Source of the DNA: Pegea sp. RAD2-039
Lineage: Eukaryota > Chordata > Thaliacea > Salpida > Salpidae
Length of the DNA: 64,000 nt
NCBI GenBank assembly: GCA_034620365.1
Contig: JAQGEQ010000335.1
Span: forward strand, 62,001 to 126,000
Reading direction: 5' to 3'
The notes beneath the pieces are model-generated. The model saw only the letters and a list, made by a program, of their open reading frames with translations. It had not been told where the DNA came from and did no database searches. A program made the translations under genes and the position numbers. This document shows positions 12,001-43,481 of the stretch, piece by piece (positions within the stretch are counted from its first letter, which is position 1; every line of letters begins with the position of its first letter).

Positions 12001-14291
12001 ACAAGTCAAAAGCAGATAAACTAATTGTTCAAGATTACATTTGTTGATGTTATTTGATCTCAAACTGCTTTCCAACATCACAAAATATTTTTTAATGAAT
12101 CTCTTTCAACATATTCCATTGGTTCATTTTTACAAGCTTTTTAAACAATTTTATATATTTGAACTAACCAAAAATGATTTTTCATTTTTAATGATTTTAT
12201 TGCTATCTAAATTTGATTTTTAAAGAAAAGTTTAAATAGTTTTTCAACATACAGTATTTCTTAGATAAAAAGAGCTTTTTTCACTGCTCATGCTATTGAT
12301 GAATGGATATTTGTTGTTGGAGGTCTTGTTCCTAAAGGATACAGCACCTCAGTTGAAAAACTGAATCGTAGAACAATGAAATGGGAGAAAGCTTGCTCAC
12401 TACCAATTACACGCTACAGGTTACACTTACATATGTCAAAACACTTGAACAAAGTTTCATGAATCATTCGCATTTCCTGTTATAAGAAAAACTTCAAATG
12501 CAATCTTATAATAATTTTCTTGTAATAATTTTCTTGGCCTGCTTCGGCCAAGAAAAGCCATACTGTTTGCTTTTTGATAACTTTCCAAGCAACAGACCTA
12601 TTGGGATCTGTTAGTCTTTCATCCGACAGATGTGTTCAAGCCAGCTAAGCATTTGCTTGCTGAATATACTGTATATTATTGTAAGGCCAGTGCTCTTCAA
12701 GACTTCCTCGTCTGATATCTTTTGCTACCACATTAAACTTGATATACTATAAAGGCAATAAATATGAAAGATGTTGAGAGTATTTTCGTTAACCTTCAAC
12801 AAAGTTTAAGTTTCGCTGCCATACAATAGTGTACTTCATACAAAGGCTCCTATAAAGCTATCTATATAGCTAAGACTTTATTTGCTGTTCTACTTAGCTG
12901 AAGTTGATTTCCATACAATTTGATCTTAATGACTGGAATCACATATAACTGTAATCAGTCTACAAAAAAACTATTTGATTTATCATTTTGATGTTAGCAT
13001 TGATTTACTTTCAAACTTTTATTAAATGATATGTGCAAAAATATTTTGGATTTAAATCAAATGTTTTATACTTGTTCAGTTCATATCTTATTTTTACTTT
13101 ATTTCATGAGCTTTTTATGCTAGCTAAAACAGTTAGTTAACAGGATTAATTATCGAAAATTACAAATAAACTCATTTTTTAGATTCAAAATTAGTTTGAA
13201 AACTTAATTCAGCTAAATATCCAAAGAAGAAATGAAACTAAAATAACTGAAGTTGAATAAAAAGATGACACAATAACTTACAAAGTGTTTTTTGTGAAAC
13301 TTCGAACGTTAAAAGCTTTATTTTCAGCATATTTGGCCTGAGGGTTCAATCTAAGCTTTAGAAATGTTTTCTAAACAACGCTATCATAAGCTTATGTTTT
13401 TGATGATAAATTAATTTATCTTGTAGACATGCCGGATGTGTCATGGAAGATGAAATATTTATTAGCGGAGGATATGAAAAAAGTCGCTCATTTTACTCGT
13501 TCAACCATAAAGCTAATATTGGATGGAAAGAGCAATCCTCAATGAACATAGGAAGAGATAGTCACGTGATGGCTGCTACTAGCAACGCAATTATCTGTGC
13601 AGGTGATTATGTCTAAAAATTCACGTTATTTTACCAAATCAAAACTGAAATAATTGATCTTGTTTAGGAGGAGAAGGAATTGAGTTCTCAACAGAAAGAT
13701 TTAGTAATGGAATTTGGGAGGTTTTAACAACTTCTCAAATTACTAAGCAGCTTTATTATCCAAGCTATATAGTTCATAAAGACACAGTTATCTTATTTGG
13801 TGGATGGGAAGGAGAGAACGAACCTACTGATTGTGTTTGGTGAGGATCTATTAGTTAAATTTGAGTATAAACTTAATAAAGTATCAAAGATGAAACAGGT
13901 GAGAGTTAGAAAGAAACAGAGTTGTTCAACGATTATTGAAATAATCATTTCAAACTTATTGCTTCCTTAATAAGGCAATCATTTATTTTGAATTTAAATT
14001 GTTTATCAAAGTTTGCATTACTAATAAAATGATTCACAAGTTACATTTCCCAAAACAACTTTGATGCTTTCTATTAAGATTTAGAAAACTGTCACACCTA
14101 AAAACATTAATAAAGAATTTTTTAAAAGATTTCATTTTAATAAAACCATCTTTTTTAGGTCTTACAACGTATCTGATGACAAATGGGTCAAGGAATCTCA
14201 CATTCTTCCTATCGCTCTTGGATCGGCGTCATCATGTGTTGTAAAACTGCCTGAAAGTTATTGGAAAATTCGTTTTTCTAATAAAAGCTAG
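9036..14291 (+). CDS. Kelch-like protein with two BTB domains, BACK and Kelch repeats
   Basis: Ten exons keep frame: 9036-9413, 9472-9517, 9636-10927, 10983-11195, 11245-11499, 11553-11750, 12265-12419, 13427-13602, 13668-13839 and 14159-14291; 1005 residues. A first BTB domain starts near residue 83 and is cut after SYSPALFE by an acidic, repeat-rich insert of about 240 residues; it resumes at ALTSFINFLYTARIRI (near 371). A second BTB (about 438-545, AHRVILAAASIYFQEKVF) is followed by BACK (about 573-665, ending VRLPLISMNNLL) and Kelch repeats with GG motifs (LFILGGYD, IFVVGGLV, IFISGGYE, VILFGGWE). Kelch-like proteins usually act as CUL3 ubiquitin-ligase adaptors, with BTB binding cullin and Kelch binding substrate; that is family knowledge. 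ATG 9036 is the first in-frame Met, but an acceptor-like CTGCAG lies just upstream, so a 5' exon may exist. AATAAA near 14600. Confidence 0.92.
9860..9991 (+). repeat. Coding minisatellite, 33 bp x 4, in the split BTB insert
   Basis: Four near-identical 33-bp units in frame encode VENTKNEEDEN-type 11-residue repeats. The last two units change EE to EA and EAN. A degenerate partial unit follows (VKNEKEDRE). The array sits in the acidic insertion of the first BTB domain. The unit length is a multiple of three, so gain or loss of copies keeps frame. Confidence 0.9.
12019..12506. repeat. Inverted-duplication source, inner part (pairs with 6763-7270)
   Basis: Contains BTB-Kelch exon 7 and flanking intron in its working context, paired with the inverted copy at 6763-7270. 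The functional exon lies here, so this is the likely source arm. Confidence 0.92.
12507..12950 (-). mobile_element. LINE ORF2 C-terminal fossil in BTB-Kelch intron 7
   Basis: On the minus strand, broken frames read LLYGSET then TLLKVNENTLNIFHIYCL, and further on MLSWLEHICRMKD. These match the C-terminal domain of endonuclease/RT LINEs (LLYG-ETW followed by a GHV-RM box); the tryptophan after ET is now a stop. The element is therefore degenerate. Its family differs from the L2/CR1-like element at 4.4 kb, which ends in TWNQLPSDI instead. A perfect 11-bp stem (12529-12539 with 12546-12556, six-base loop) lies at its 3' side. Half of this fossil was copied into the left inverted arm (about 4230-4413), so it predates the duplication. 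Confidence 0.7.
12720..13664. repeat. Inverted-duplication source, outer part (pairs with 3559-4413)
   Basis: Holds part of the intron-7 LINE fossil and BTB-Kelch exon 8. The inverted partner at 3559-4413 ends at the matching intron-8 sequence AACTGAAATAATTGATCTT just before exon 9. Homology therefore covers introns and exons, so the copy arose at DNA level and not from mRNA. Confidence 0.92.
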
Positions 14292-15452
14292 ACTGGTTTA
14301 GATTTCGTTTAAACTTCAAATTGTTTTAATTTTTTTAAAACAATTTCTGTAAACTTGGATTGATTTTTGTAGCCATTTACATACTTCATCAAATTGTTAC
14401 TTTTATCTACTAATTTTTTGATTATTTAACCTTTAGATTTTAACAACTAATTTTGTCAGTTTACTAATTTGATCTTTTACAGATTTTTCTTTCTGCTTCT
14501 CATTCATTGATGACTTCTTGTAACCTTTAATGAAACTAGTTTTCTTATCATTATTTGCTTTTCCATCGTGTATATTTTATAAATAGAAAACCTTCATACA
14601 ATAAACATTAGCAAATTGCCAAAGAATATGTCTTTTCATATTTACGATGGGAAGCCAATAAAACTTCTTCCGTTTTCACACCTATCAAGAAGTTTCTAAC
14701 TTTGATATTATATTGACTTTAAGCTGAAATTTATTTTATTCCATATCTTTCTCAGAGGAGCAATTTTTGATTACTTAAAAAACTTATTTTAAAAATTTCA
14801 AAATACTTCGATTTAAATTGTATTCAGAAAACAGCTTTTGATAAAAGATTTTTAATTCAAAACAAAGCAATAGAAGTTACTTCTTAACCTCAAATGATAG
14901 TACAGCCAATTATGTGAGTTAGATAAATCACATTAAAAAATCTGATTAAATCATAAAATATCTTCTCTAAAGTTAATGACGTTCATCAATGATAAAAAGC
15001 TGTCATTACTCAAATGACATCAACGGTTTATTCGGAATGTATAAGAGTTGAAGTTGGTAGAATCTCATCAACACAAACCCTTCAATCCATTTCACACACG
15101 CCATATAAAAGCTTCAAATTCATTTAATTAACTGGTGATGATTAGAAGGTCTTAAAAACTATTTACAGATTTTCTAAACGGATTACTCGTTTAAGTTGAA
15201 AATAGTTAAGCAGTAAACCAAGTAGAAGTTTAATAATTAAACTGATTGAAAGTTATTCAGATGCTTCATTCGACATTGAAGTAAAAGTTAAAATAAATAT
15301 AAGGATGGGAAATTAATAGATAAAAAACTGCGTTGATTCGTTGTTAATTTAATACAGAATGGTAAAAAAGAAATAATCTAATTATCTATACTGCAAAAAC
15401 AGAAAAATTTACTGAAGCTACATTGAAATTTAAAGTAACTTAAATTAATGTT
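14292..15452. other. Intergenic between convergent BTB-Kelch and tspan31 genes
   Basis: The two genes point toward each other. An AATAAA at about 14600 could serve the Kelch gene, and an AATAAA on the minus strand near 15027 could serve the tetraspanin. I see no coding or repeat structure. Confidence 0.6.
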
Positions 15453-18075
15453 TTACAAAAATTGATTTGGATTAGCCTTGGGATCTTTTTGGTTTCGAAA
15501 TCGAACAGCTAACCAGACGCCCAGCATCTGAAAAAAATAGTGAAATCAGAAAAAATGATGGTTGAGATTTGACGAACAGAATTTCTTCCGAAATAAATTA
15601 ACTTTTTGAAAAAAATAATTTTTTAGAAAGTATAAAAATGGTTTTCTAACTGGCTTAAGCTTTTATGGTTTCAACGTTTATATCATGACCAATAATTAGA
15701 AAATAGTTTCAAGTGTGACGGATTGGTCGATATGAGATGTACAGGAGACAAAAACAAGTTTTGAAGTAAAACAAATGAACTTTAGCCTTTGATACAATTG
15801 TTTGATTTACAACAACATCGACTTTCAACATCAGATGTTTCAATCAACAAAATCTCTTAAATATAAAAAACTGACTTCTGTAAAGCTGAAGAAAAGGCCA
15901 ATTCCACCAGTGGCTTCTAACACAGAGCTAGATACAGGAGGAATAGCGTCTGAGCAGTAAAAGCAGGTCTTAGAGCTGGTTCCAGTCGAGTTGCTTGGGG
16001 TTCCTGGTGCGTTACAGTTGTTATTCTGGAACCAAACAAACAAAATGAAAGTCTTTAATCTTTAAACTGGATGATCAGTTGATACCAGCAGAAACTCAAA
16101 TATTTATTTACATTGTCACTAACGACAGTTAGAAAACTGTCAAGGTTTTAACAGTTAATCTTATCATTTTAATTTTTACTTCAATAGATACTAAGAAAGC
16201 ATTTTGATTAGTTAGTTTTCAGTTGAACATGAAATTGGTCTGAAAAAGGTAAGCTTTTACTTTTTAACTTGATTTCAGTGACATTTTTTCATTTTTAGAT
16301 TTTAAATAACCGGTATTAAATAAACAACTTGAAGAAATAGCTAAAAAGCTTCATACAAAAGACAAGTATTTGCCAAAAGCAAACAAAATTTTTAAAAAAA
16401 GGTAATTTGGATTACGAAATCGCACAAAGTTCATTAACTTGGTAAAATATTAGATGAAAACCAGACACAAGTAAAAAATGGATACAAATTTAAGAAAAAA
16501 CTAAACACTTTAGTTCAATCACTTTTAAAAACATTAAAAAGAAAGATGATTAAAAAAAATGATAGAAACAATAAAAAGACACTAACTTGAAGACATGTTG
16601 TGTAATTGACATCAACAGTACTGTTAACTACAACAGTAGATTTATCCCAACCACAACAAGCAAAACTGCTTTCAGCATTCTGAACAATCTCATTTCCTGA
16701 GCCCTGTTGTTTCCAAACTTTTTCAATTGCTTCATTCTACAAAAGTAAAAGTTCCAAATAACGTCAAGTATTGTTTGATATTGTATCATATTAAAACATA
16801 TAGAAGATAAACTTACCACTTGGGTTTCAGTGACAGCAAGGCAAGCAATTGATGTAGAAAATTGAATGATGAAAAGCAAAAATAAAATAACAATGTACTA
16901 AAGAAAGGAAGTTAAGAATTCAAATATGTTTCAATGATATGATAATTTGTTTTGTAATAAAATATGTTTATACTTAAATATCATATAATAATAAATAAAA
17001 TTTTAAATAAAATAAGGACATATTTATTTCTATTCTATATAAAGAATCATCAAGTGAGGAATTTATATTTAAATATTCATTTCATCTGTATAAAATCTAA
17101 AATTATACATTTATAAATTATTTATTTATTTTACTCGCCGTATAGCTGCAGATGAAAAATGACAAAGCTCTTATAGCTAAGACATTATAATATGACTGCA
17201 GAAAAACTATAGAAAAGTCCTAAGTATCACAATTTAATATAAATAATGTAGAGACAACAAAAATGTTGCAGAAATATAATATAATTACAAATCAAAAATA
17301 CAAAATAGCAAATCATTTTCAAAAATATAATCCTTAATTACTAATTAACGATTAAGTAAAGGATACAAAAAATAGAACAACTTGATGATGTTTAATTGCT
17401 GCAAACAACCCCAAAAACGAGATTAACAATAAAAATAGGCCAGATGCTATAATACCTATAAAAAATAAACAATTTTTATTGATTTCTCAAACAAATAACC
17501 GAATTTTAAATCATTTTAATAATAACAACAAACCTCCAGCTATCTGAAAAGAAGTTATTATAGCAGAAGCCTTTGCATAAGCAGCAATACCAATAAGAAG
17601 AACTGCTACAAGCTACAAATAATCAAATAATATTTAATAAATAGCTAACAAATGTAAAATTATTTATTTAGATATAAAAATTATACAAATACTATAATCA
17701 AAATTCTAGAAACTATAAAATAATTCTATTAATAAATTAGTTAGACATAAATGTTTTGCAGTTCTAATTTTTAAATCATAATGTTCCTCAATAAAATACT
17801 TTTCACAACACATTGAAAGACTTAGAATTTTTATATACATGTATGCTAAAATTTATAAACAACTTTCCAACTATTAATCTATTTTCAACTTATATTTATA
17901 ATTCCTGGTAAAATATAAGTCAACATTTCTCAAATTATAATAACTTACATTTAAATTTGAAGTTAATAGATCAGCATACTTATGTTAAAGTAGCAACAAA
18001 TAACAGAAAACTCACCAAATAGAGTACATTAAGAAGTTGAAGTGATACTTTAGAACAATGAAAACCGCCACACAT
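15453..18075 (-). CDS. tspan31: Tetraspanin-31/13-like four-TM protein
   Basis: Seven minus-strand exons (in transcript order 18016-18075, 17534-17612, 17367-17455, 16817-16897, 16587-16736, 15876-16025, 15453-15527) give 227 residues in frame. It starts MCGGFHCSK, the CGGF.CSK N-terminus of TSPAN31 and TSPAN13. TM1 and TM2 follow ([40 protein letters not shown]), then TM3 ([13 protein letters not shown]), a large loop with the tetraspanin CCG motif (FACCGW) and further cysteines (TCFYCSD), TM4 ([19 protein letters not shown]) and the subgroup-specific tail [14 protein letters not shown]. Intron positions separate the TM segments. Tetraspanins organise membrane microdomains; this subgroup is poorly characterised. 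The large loop is slightly longer than in vertebrates. No break is seen. Confidence 0.95.
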
Positions 18076-32766
<14,691 letters not shown>

Positions 32767-33023
32767 AACTACAAACATCTTTTAACCGTCGAAACCTCTT
32801 CTGTATCATTTGATCCATAATTCTTTTTCTTTTTTTTTACCGATTTTGTTTTTTTATATTTGCGTCTTGAACGTGTTTGAGACTCACTTGAAAGTCCCAG
32901 AGTTGTTAACTCATTGTGTGTCTCAGCTGGTGTGATCAGTTGACCACCATAAACCACGTACTGCCCTATTTACTTTTTATCGACACCTTGTAGTGATTGA
33001 AGCATTTGGGAAGCTCTGTAATC

Positions 33024-33029
33024 AATAAA
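33024..33029 (+). terminator. Probable kdm5 polyadenylation signal
   Basis: AATAAA 258 bases after the stop codon, the first good match downstream. Assignment is by position. Confidence 0.55.
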
Positions 33030-36000
33030 GAAATTGTCGTCATCAAATCTCGCGTCAAATGGTTTTTTATTTCGGTTAAATTACGATTTTCACGATTTTA
33101 GTTTCTAATTGTCGTCGTTTTAGGCGAGAATTAAAAAAATGTTTTTTTTATTTGAAAAGCTCCAAGTGAATTTGTCGTAATCCATTTTCATACCACTATC
33201 TTATTTCAAAGTAACATCAAATCATCACAATTGAAATAAACCGTTACCAAAATTTGTGTTTTTGCATGCTGACTGACGGCGGGAGGTTCCTTAAATCACA
33301 GACAGAAACCGGATTAAATATTTGAAGTGAACTAAATTACTTTGATAATTTTTATTGAAACAATCAAATAATTGAGACTGCTCTCATGGAACTGTTTGAT
33401 GAGAACAATTTATTTGCTTTTGTTGTTCAGTTTCAAATATTTAAGTCTTTCTAATCTCTGTTGTATCATAAACAAAACCAACCGATCTATATTTAAACAT
33501 GAATTGATCGAATATTTCTAATTATTTTTGGGTTACAAAACAATTTACTTTTAATTGTAAGTTCCACAGCAAACACATTGTTTAAAAAAGAAACTGAACA
33601 AGAATTTAAAATTAGATCAATTTATCAGAAAATTAAAAACATAAAGTTTGATAAATCTGTTAAGAAAGCCACTTAAAGAATTTTTATTCTTTAAAATTTC
33701 ACAAGTTTTAAAACGAATTTTATTCATCAATAATGACATAGGTTTTTAAGTTCTCTGTTTCTTTTTAAAAGATTCCAATTATTTTTGACAGTCCTAAGTG
33801 AATAATGATAACAAGAGCTTATAGGTTTTTATAACAAATGCAGTTGATATCATTTAACAGATTGCGATTTTTTAGAAATAGTTGCTTTTATTGGTTCGTT
33901 TTCTGGATAATCTAAAACATTTTCACAACCCTGACATAAAAGCTTACAAATTTATCTAATTGATTGTTCATTTCAGACTTTACGACCTCAAGGAATAGAG
34001 TGAGAGCCTTTTCCAGGGCCCAAGTGAGATACACCCAAAAAATTGTCACAGATTCTGATCTAACAGAGTAATTATACTGATGAAATCGAAGTCGCTGTGT
34101 TAAAAAAAGCTTTTATAAATTTTATAATTAAGGTTTAAAAATGATTTTTTCTATTTTTAAAATATGAAAATTATTTTAAACTAAAATTTTCCTAATGATA
34201 AACTACAAGATATATCTGAAATCTTATATAGTAATTTGATAAAAATAGGTAGTTAGTTAAATCGAACAAATTCTTTTTTCTTTAAAAATTTATCAAGCTT
34301 ATCATCAAAATGATTTTCTGAGAAGCAAGAATAATGAATTAATTTGAATGGCGATATCTCTACCAAAAAAATCATCAAGTGATAAGAAAATATACTATTG
34401 TAATATAATATTTATCTAAAAACTACATAATCAATAAATATGATTCAAAACAAAGATTAGATTAATTACTAACTTTAAAGTTGTCAAAGGCGAAATAGTA
34501 CTATAGTGTTGAAGCCAGGTCATGCAGAATGGATAACTTATGGATGAAGTAATTTTAAGAAAGTGATTTTGAAATTACTAAGAGGAAAGTCTTTTGACAT
34601 TTCGATAACATTTAAGTAGTATGAGTTTATCTTTATAACATGGTAGCTATTTACCCATATCTGGAAAAGATAATTTCCACTTTCGTCAACTCGTGACGTA
34701 ATATAGCGCGGTATCTCGTATCTTCGGTGACGATGTTGGATTCGAAACCACACATTCAAAGCACAATGTGTTATCTGTCGAAGTAAGTAGTTGTTTTGCA
34801 GCATATTGTAGTAAATGGATAGAATTCCAAAATCACAAAAGTGATCTTATGGTTACTTGGAGGATCGATATTTGAATCAAAACTTTAGATCCTTTGTGTG
34901 TATTCAGCTAAAAATCTTTTTATTGTATCATTACATCAATTTGTTATTTGCTTTAACTATCTATATATAAGCAACTTTATTCAAAAATATTTTAGATAAC
35001 GTTTTATTGTCTGTAAAATAACTTTTAATCAGTAAAAAAGCTTACATAAAACTTATATGAATTTAGAAGCATATTTATTTTATACTGAAAATACTCAAAA
35101 ACATACAAACGGATTTAAATAAAATCTTAGCTTCTTATTGAGATTTAAGGCATTTTCAACGTATTTTACTTCTGATGTAGCTGAAATAATCGAAATTTTG
35201 ATAATAAGCAAGTTGGTTTTCAAAAAGTTATATTTTCACAGCATGCTAAACTAAGTTAGGAAAACCAAAATAAAAAAAGACTTGTTTACTCATTAGAAAT
35301 TTATCTACGGTTAAAAAGGGACTTAATTTGGTTTAAAATCATATAAAGTTGCTAATCATATACATTTGTTCTCAAAACACTTTTAGTAAAGTTCATTTTG
35401 GACGTAAAATAATGAATTAGATGATTTATGTCAAGTTTTCTCGTAGCTTATCTTTCTGCTTTCTACAATCGGTTTTTCAATGATAAACGTTTTTCTTTCG
35501 TAATTTTGTGAACAATTTTTTAAGTTATTGTTTGCTGTTCACCCTTTTTAATGAATTCTGTTTTTTGATATTGTTTGCTCTTAAATACATCATTAACTAA
35601 ACAAGTTATTAAAATAAATTGTTTAGTTTACAAAATTGTTAATAAAAATTCTTTAAGTTAGAGTTGATTTTTTTCCCTTGGAAAAAACCATCTTGAAGAT
35701 AAATTAATTTTCATTTTAAAAATTATTAAATGAGATATAAACATTTATAAGAATTAATTTTTGTGAAAATATTTCAAATTAAAATTCAACATTAAGATTT
35801 CTCATTTATTTTTTAAAGTTATGAATTTACTGTTAATCTTTTTAATTTCATAATCTTTTTTTGATGCATTTATTTTTTATCTTTTGTGTAAGTTTAAAAT
35901 ATAATTTTGCTATTTTTCTTATAGAATAATCAAATTTTTTTAAGAATTACTTTAAATAATTTTTAGATAAAGTAGTAAGTTGTAATGCGTTCTTTTTGTT

Positions 36001-36292
36001 AAATACAGAAAATTTGTTTTTTTCCCTAAACCATTTTATCATAATTGCCTTTAATAATATTTGTAAAATTTTGTATATACTATTTTTTATTTAAAACAAG
36101 AAGATACCAACTTGTATTTCAGACATTATTTGTATTTAATATGAAAGGTGTATTTTGTTATTTGATGTGACTCTAAAAACTTGAAACTAGTTTTAATGAT
36201 CAATATTATCACATTATAAAATTGTGAAAGAATTATATTATGATTTTATAAAGAAGGTTCAATATTCAGTTAAAGACGTGCAATATTCAGTC

Positions 36293-36300
36293 TATAAAAG
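36293..36300 (+). promoter_or_regulatory. TATA box upstream of the first small hydrophobic gene
   Basis: TATAAAAG lies 70 bases before the ATG at 36370. It is preceded by a direct repeat of CAATATTCAGT (36250s and 36281). This spacing fits a TATA-driven transcript with a short 5' UTR, supporting the intronless ORF as a real gene. Confidence 0.5.
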
Positions 36301-36369
36301 ACAACCTTATAACATATGTTTTGAGGTTATTGATTGTTTATAAGCCAGATACTAAGCATATGGACTTAA

Positions 36370-36639
36370 ATGATGCTTTTGACAATTTTATTTTCTGTTC
36401 TAAGTTTTCCTTTAAAAGTTATTAGAAAACAAATTTATTTATTTAAACAATTATTAAAAGCAGTTTTTTCGATTGTATATTTTGGTTTGTATAGTCTCTC
36501 CTGTTTAATTTATGTATTATACTGTGTTATTTTTAGTGTAAGCAAAATAGTTTATGTGTTCTTCAGTTGTTTTTTTAGCTTTTATATTCTTGTTTTATCT
36601 TTAGCTATATTTATTTGGCTGTATGTAATTAACACTTGA
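36370..36639 (+). CDS. Small hydrophobic membrane protein, 89 aa, intronless
   Basis: A single open frame begins MMLLTILFSVLSFPLKVIRK and is almost wholly hydrophobic and aromatic, broken by a basic patch (KVIRKQIYLFKQLLK, about residues 16-30). Two or three long membrane segments follow up to the C-terminus (FIWLYVINT). There is no signal-peptide cleavage pattern or cysteine scaffold. A TATA box sits 70 bases upstream and two overlapping AATAAA signals (36658-36668) lie just after the stop, so the transcription unit looks compact and complete. A gene with similar size, composition and lack of introns follows 550 bases downstream, suggesting a tandem pair. I recognise no family; hairpin-type membrane insertion is one possibility. 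Chance ORFs this hydrophobic can occur in T-rich DNA. Confidence 0.5.
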   Translation: MMLLTILFSVLSFPLKVIRKQIYLFKQLLKAVFSIVYFGLYSLSCLIYVLYCVIFSVSKIVYVFFSCFFSFYILVLSLAIFIWLYVINT

Positions 36640-37195
36640 TTGCAATGTAAAGTATAAAATAAAATAAAGTGAAAAGTTAAGTCTCTGTTGTTACTTTTTA
36701 TATATCTTGTTTATGTTTACTTTTAAAGTTTATTTTAATTTTAAAACCTAATTTATGATAATTTGTTTTATAAGATTATTTAACTTTATTTTTTAATACT
36801 TTTGTTTCTTAGAATTTTAATTTAAACTATGTTTAAAACTAAGTTTTAAATCACTTGTCAGAAAAAGATAAGGATAAATCTTAAATTTGATGAATAGATT
36901 TTAGTGCAAATTTTTATGGTACTTCTTTATTTTATTAGTTCTGATTTGTCAAATTTTCTAGAGTTTTCTGCATTTGAAACTTTTATTGCTATAGGTTTTA
37001 TTTTAAATAAACCATTTCACTGCTCAAGATCGTTGATTCAATTGAAGTTTTTTTTGAGAACATCTTTGATTATTAGCCACGAAAATATTAAAATTGTCAC
37101 CAACTGTTGATAAGAAGCAGAATATCAAATTATTCAAGACTGAAAGTTTAAAGGTTTATTGAAGTCATTAGTTAAGTCAATCTAAAAACTGTAAG
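36640..37195. other. Spacer between the two small hydrophobic genes
   Basis: Contains AATAAAATAAAG at 36658-36669, the likely 3' end of the upstream gene, then AT-rich sequence. An open frame at 36904-37110 (starting MQIFMVLLYF) is weaker than its neighbours and has no signals around it. Confidence 0.5.
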
Positions 37196-37459
37196 ATGTT
37201 TAAAAGTTGTTTCAATTTTTTGACCTTTCTATTATTTGGAATTTTTAGAATAATTTTACTTTTGCTTAGATTTGTATTTTCTGTAATTAGTTGTTTCCTA
37301 AAAATACTTAACATGATATTTACAATCTGTTTTTATGTTATTAATTTGCTTCCAATTTTGATTGTATCTGGCCTTACTTATTATCTGTATACTACATCTA
37401 ACAAATTCAAACAACAGTTACTAGGTATTTTTTATGGTGATATCTCAAATGATGTATAA
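37196..37459 (+). CDS. Small hydrophobic membrane protein, 87 aa, intronless
   Basis: The frame begins MFKSCFNFLTFLLFGIFRII and alternates long phenylalanine/leucine/isoleucine runs with single basic residues (FRIILLLLRFVF, CFLKILNM). It has about two membrane-length stretches, the last being VINLLPILIVSGLTYYLY. A short polar tail follows (TSNKFKQQ, GDISNDV). AATAAA lies about 100 bases after the stop (37563). The size, single-exon structure and overall pattern resemble the gene at 36370, so the two may be diverged tandem paralogues; sequence identity by eye is low. No known family is recognised. The start is the only Met near the N-terminus. Confidence 0.5.
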   Translation: MFKSCFNFLTFLLFGIFRIILLLLRFVFSVISCFLKILNMIFTICFYVINLLPILIVSGLTYYLYTTSNKFKQQLLGIFYGDISNDV

Positions 37460-37946
37460 AGTTGAATAATGCTTAAACCAACATTTTCTTGGAATTTATT
37501 GTCGTTGCAATATTTTTTATGTAACTTATTGCATCTAAATATTTTCAAATAGGAAAATTTTGAATAAAATATTTGTATGTTTCATTTTGCGAATTCTGAA
37601 TTTTATCATTGCAGTTGGTGAAATTTAGTTCCATTTTCTTGCAAAAGCCTTTTTTGCAAATTTGTAATACTATCAACATCTCTTATACTTCAACATTGTG
37701 AGCTTTTCTTAAATAAAATTAATACCATGAGCACAATATACATTGAATGCTGGTTTATCACTGCAAGAATTTAATTGTTGCCAATTTTATCCACTTTTTT
37801 TCCCATCTTTATATTTCATAAAACTTTCTTTCAAAAACTGCTTACAACTTTTAACTTGCAATAATATTGTTTACCTTACTGACTTGTTTTATTCTCTTGT
37901 AGCTATTTGCTAACTTTTTATTGTTAAATCTCATTTTAAGCTTAAG
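37460..37946. other. Spacer upstream of the PCBP gene
   Basis: Contains AATAAA at 37563 for the preceding small gene. The rest is T-rich. No TATA box is evident before the PCBP ATG. Confidence 0.5.
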
Positions 37947-43011
<5,065 letters not shown>

Positions 43012-43481
43012 ATGTTCTTATGATCAGGACTTATGTTCAAAGATCACCGTCTGATGCAGATTTCATCACTGAGTCTTGCAATTGTTAATAATTTTCAGTT
43101 TTGTACTTTGTTTGGTTTTAAATGTGTCAATCAAAATTGGAGTTGTAGTGATCATGTCCAGGTAGCATTTATCTAATCGTGGTTGGTTATAAGCAGCTTT
43201 TATTAATCGAATAAACGACATTAACTTCCGGTTGTGGATTTGAATTTTTAAAATTAAATTTAAGAAATAATTCAAAAACTCGTAAAAATTATTCACTGAA
43301 GTCTGTCCTAGTAGAAAAGTTGATGACAATTAGTGATAAAACTTTTTAACATTAAAGTATTTAGAAATGAAAGAGTTGTATGACAAAATTTCAATTTGAA
43401 TTTACAAAGTTTATCAACTAAGACCTCTTATGACATTTAAAGTAATTCAAACGAATACATGAGTACAATTTGATATGTTTT

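Larger units (their letters stand above)
32767..36369. other. Intergenic between kdm5 and the small hydrophobic genes
   Basis: The first 260 bases are probably kdm5 3' UTR, ending at AATAAA (33024). The rest is AT-rich. Open frames such as the one on the minus strand at 34538-34804 show no recognisable domain or splice partner. Confidence 0.6.

Noticed and set aside
34538..34804. 88-residue minus-strand ORF
   Set aside because: No domain, no splice signals leading to other exons, no promoter or poly(A) context seen.
36904..37110. 68-residue ORF between the two small hydrophobic genes
   Set aside because: Composition is less uniform, it lacks a TATA box or its own poly(A) signal, and it looks like chance in T-rich spacer.
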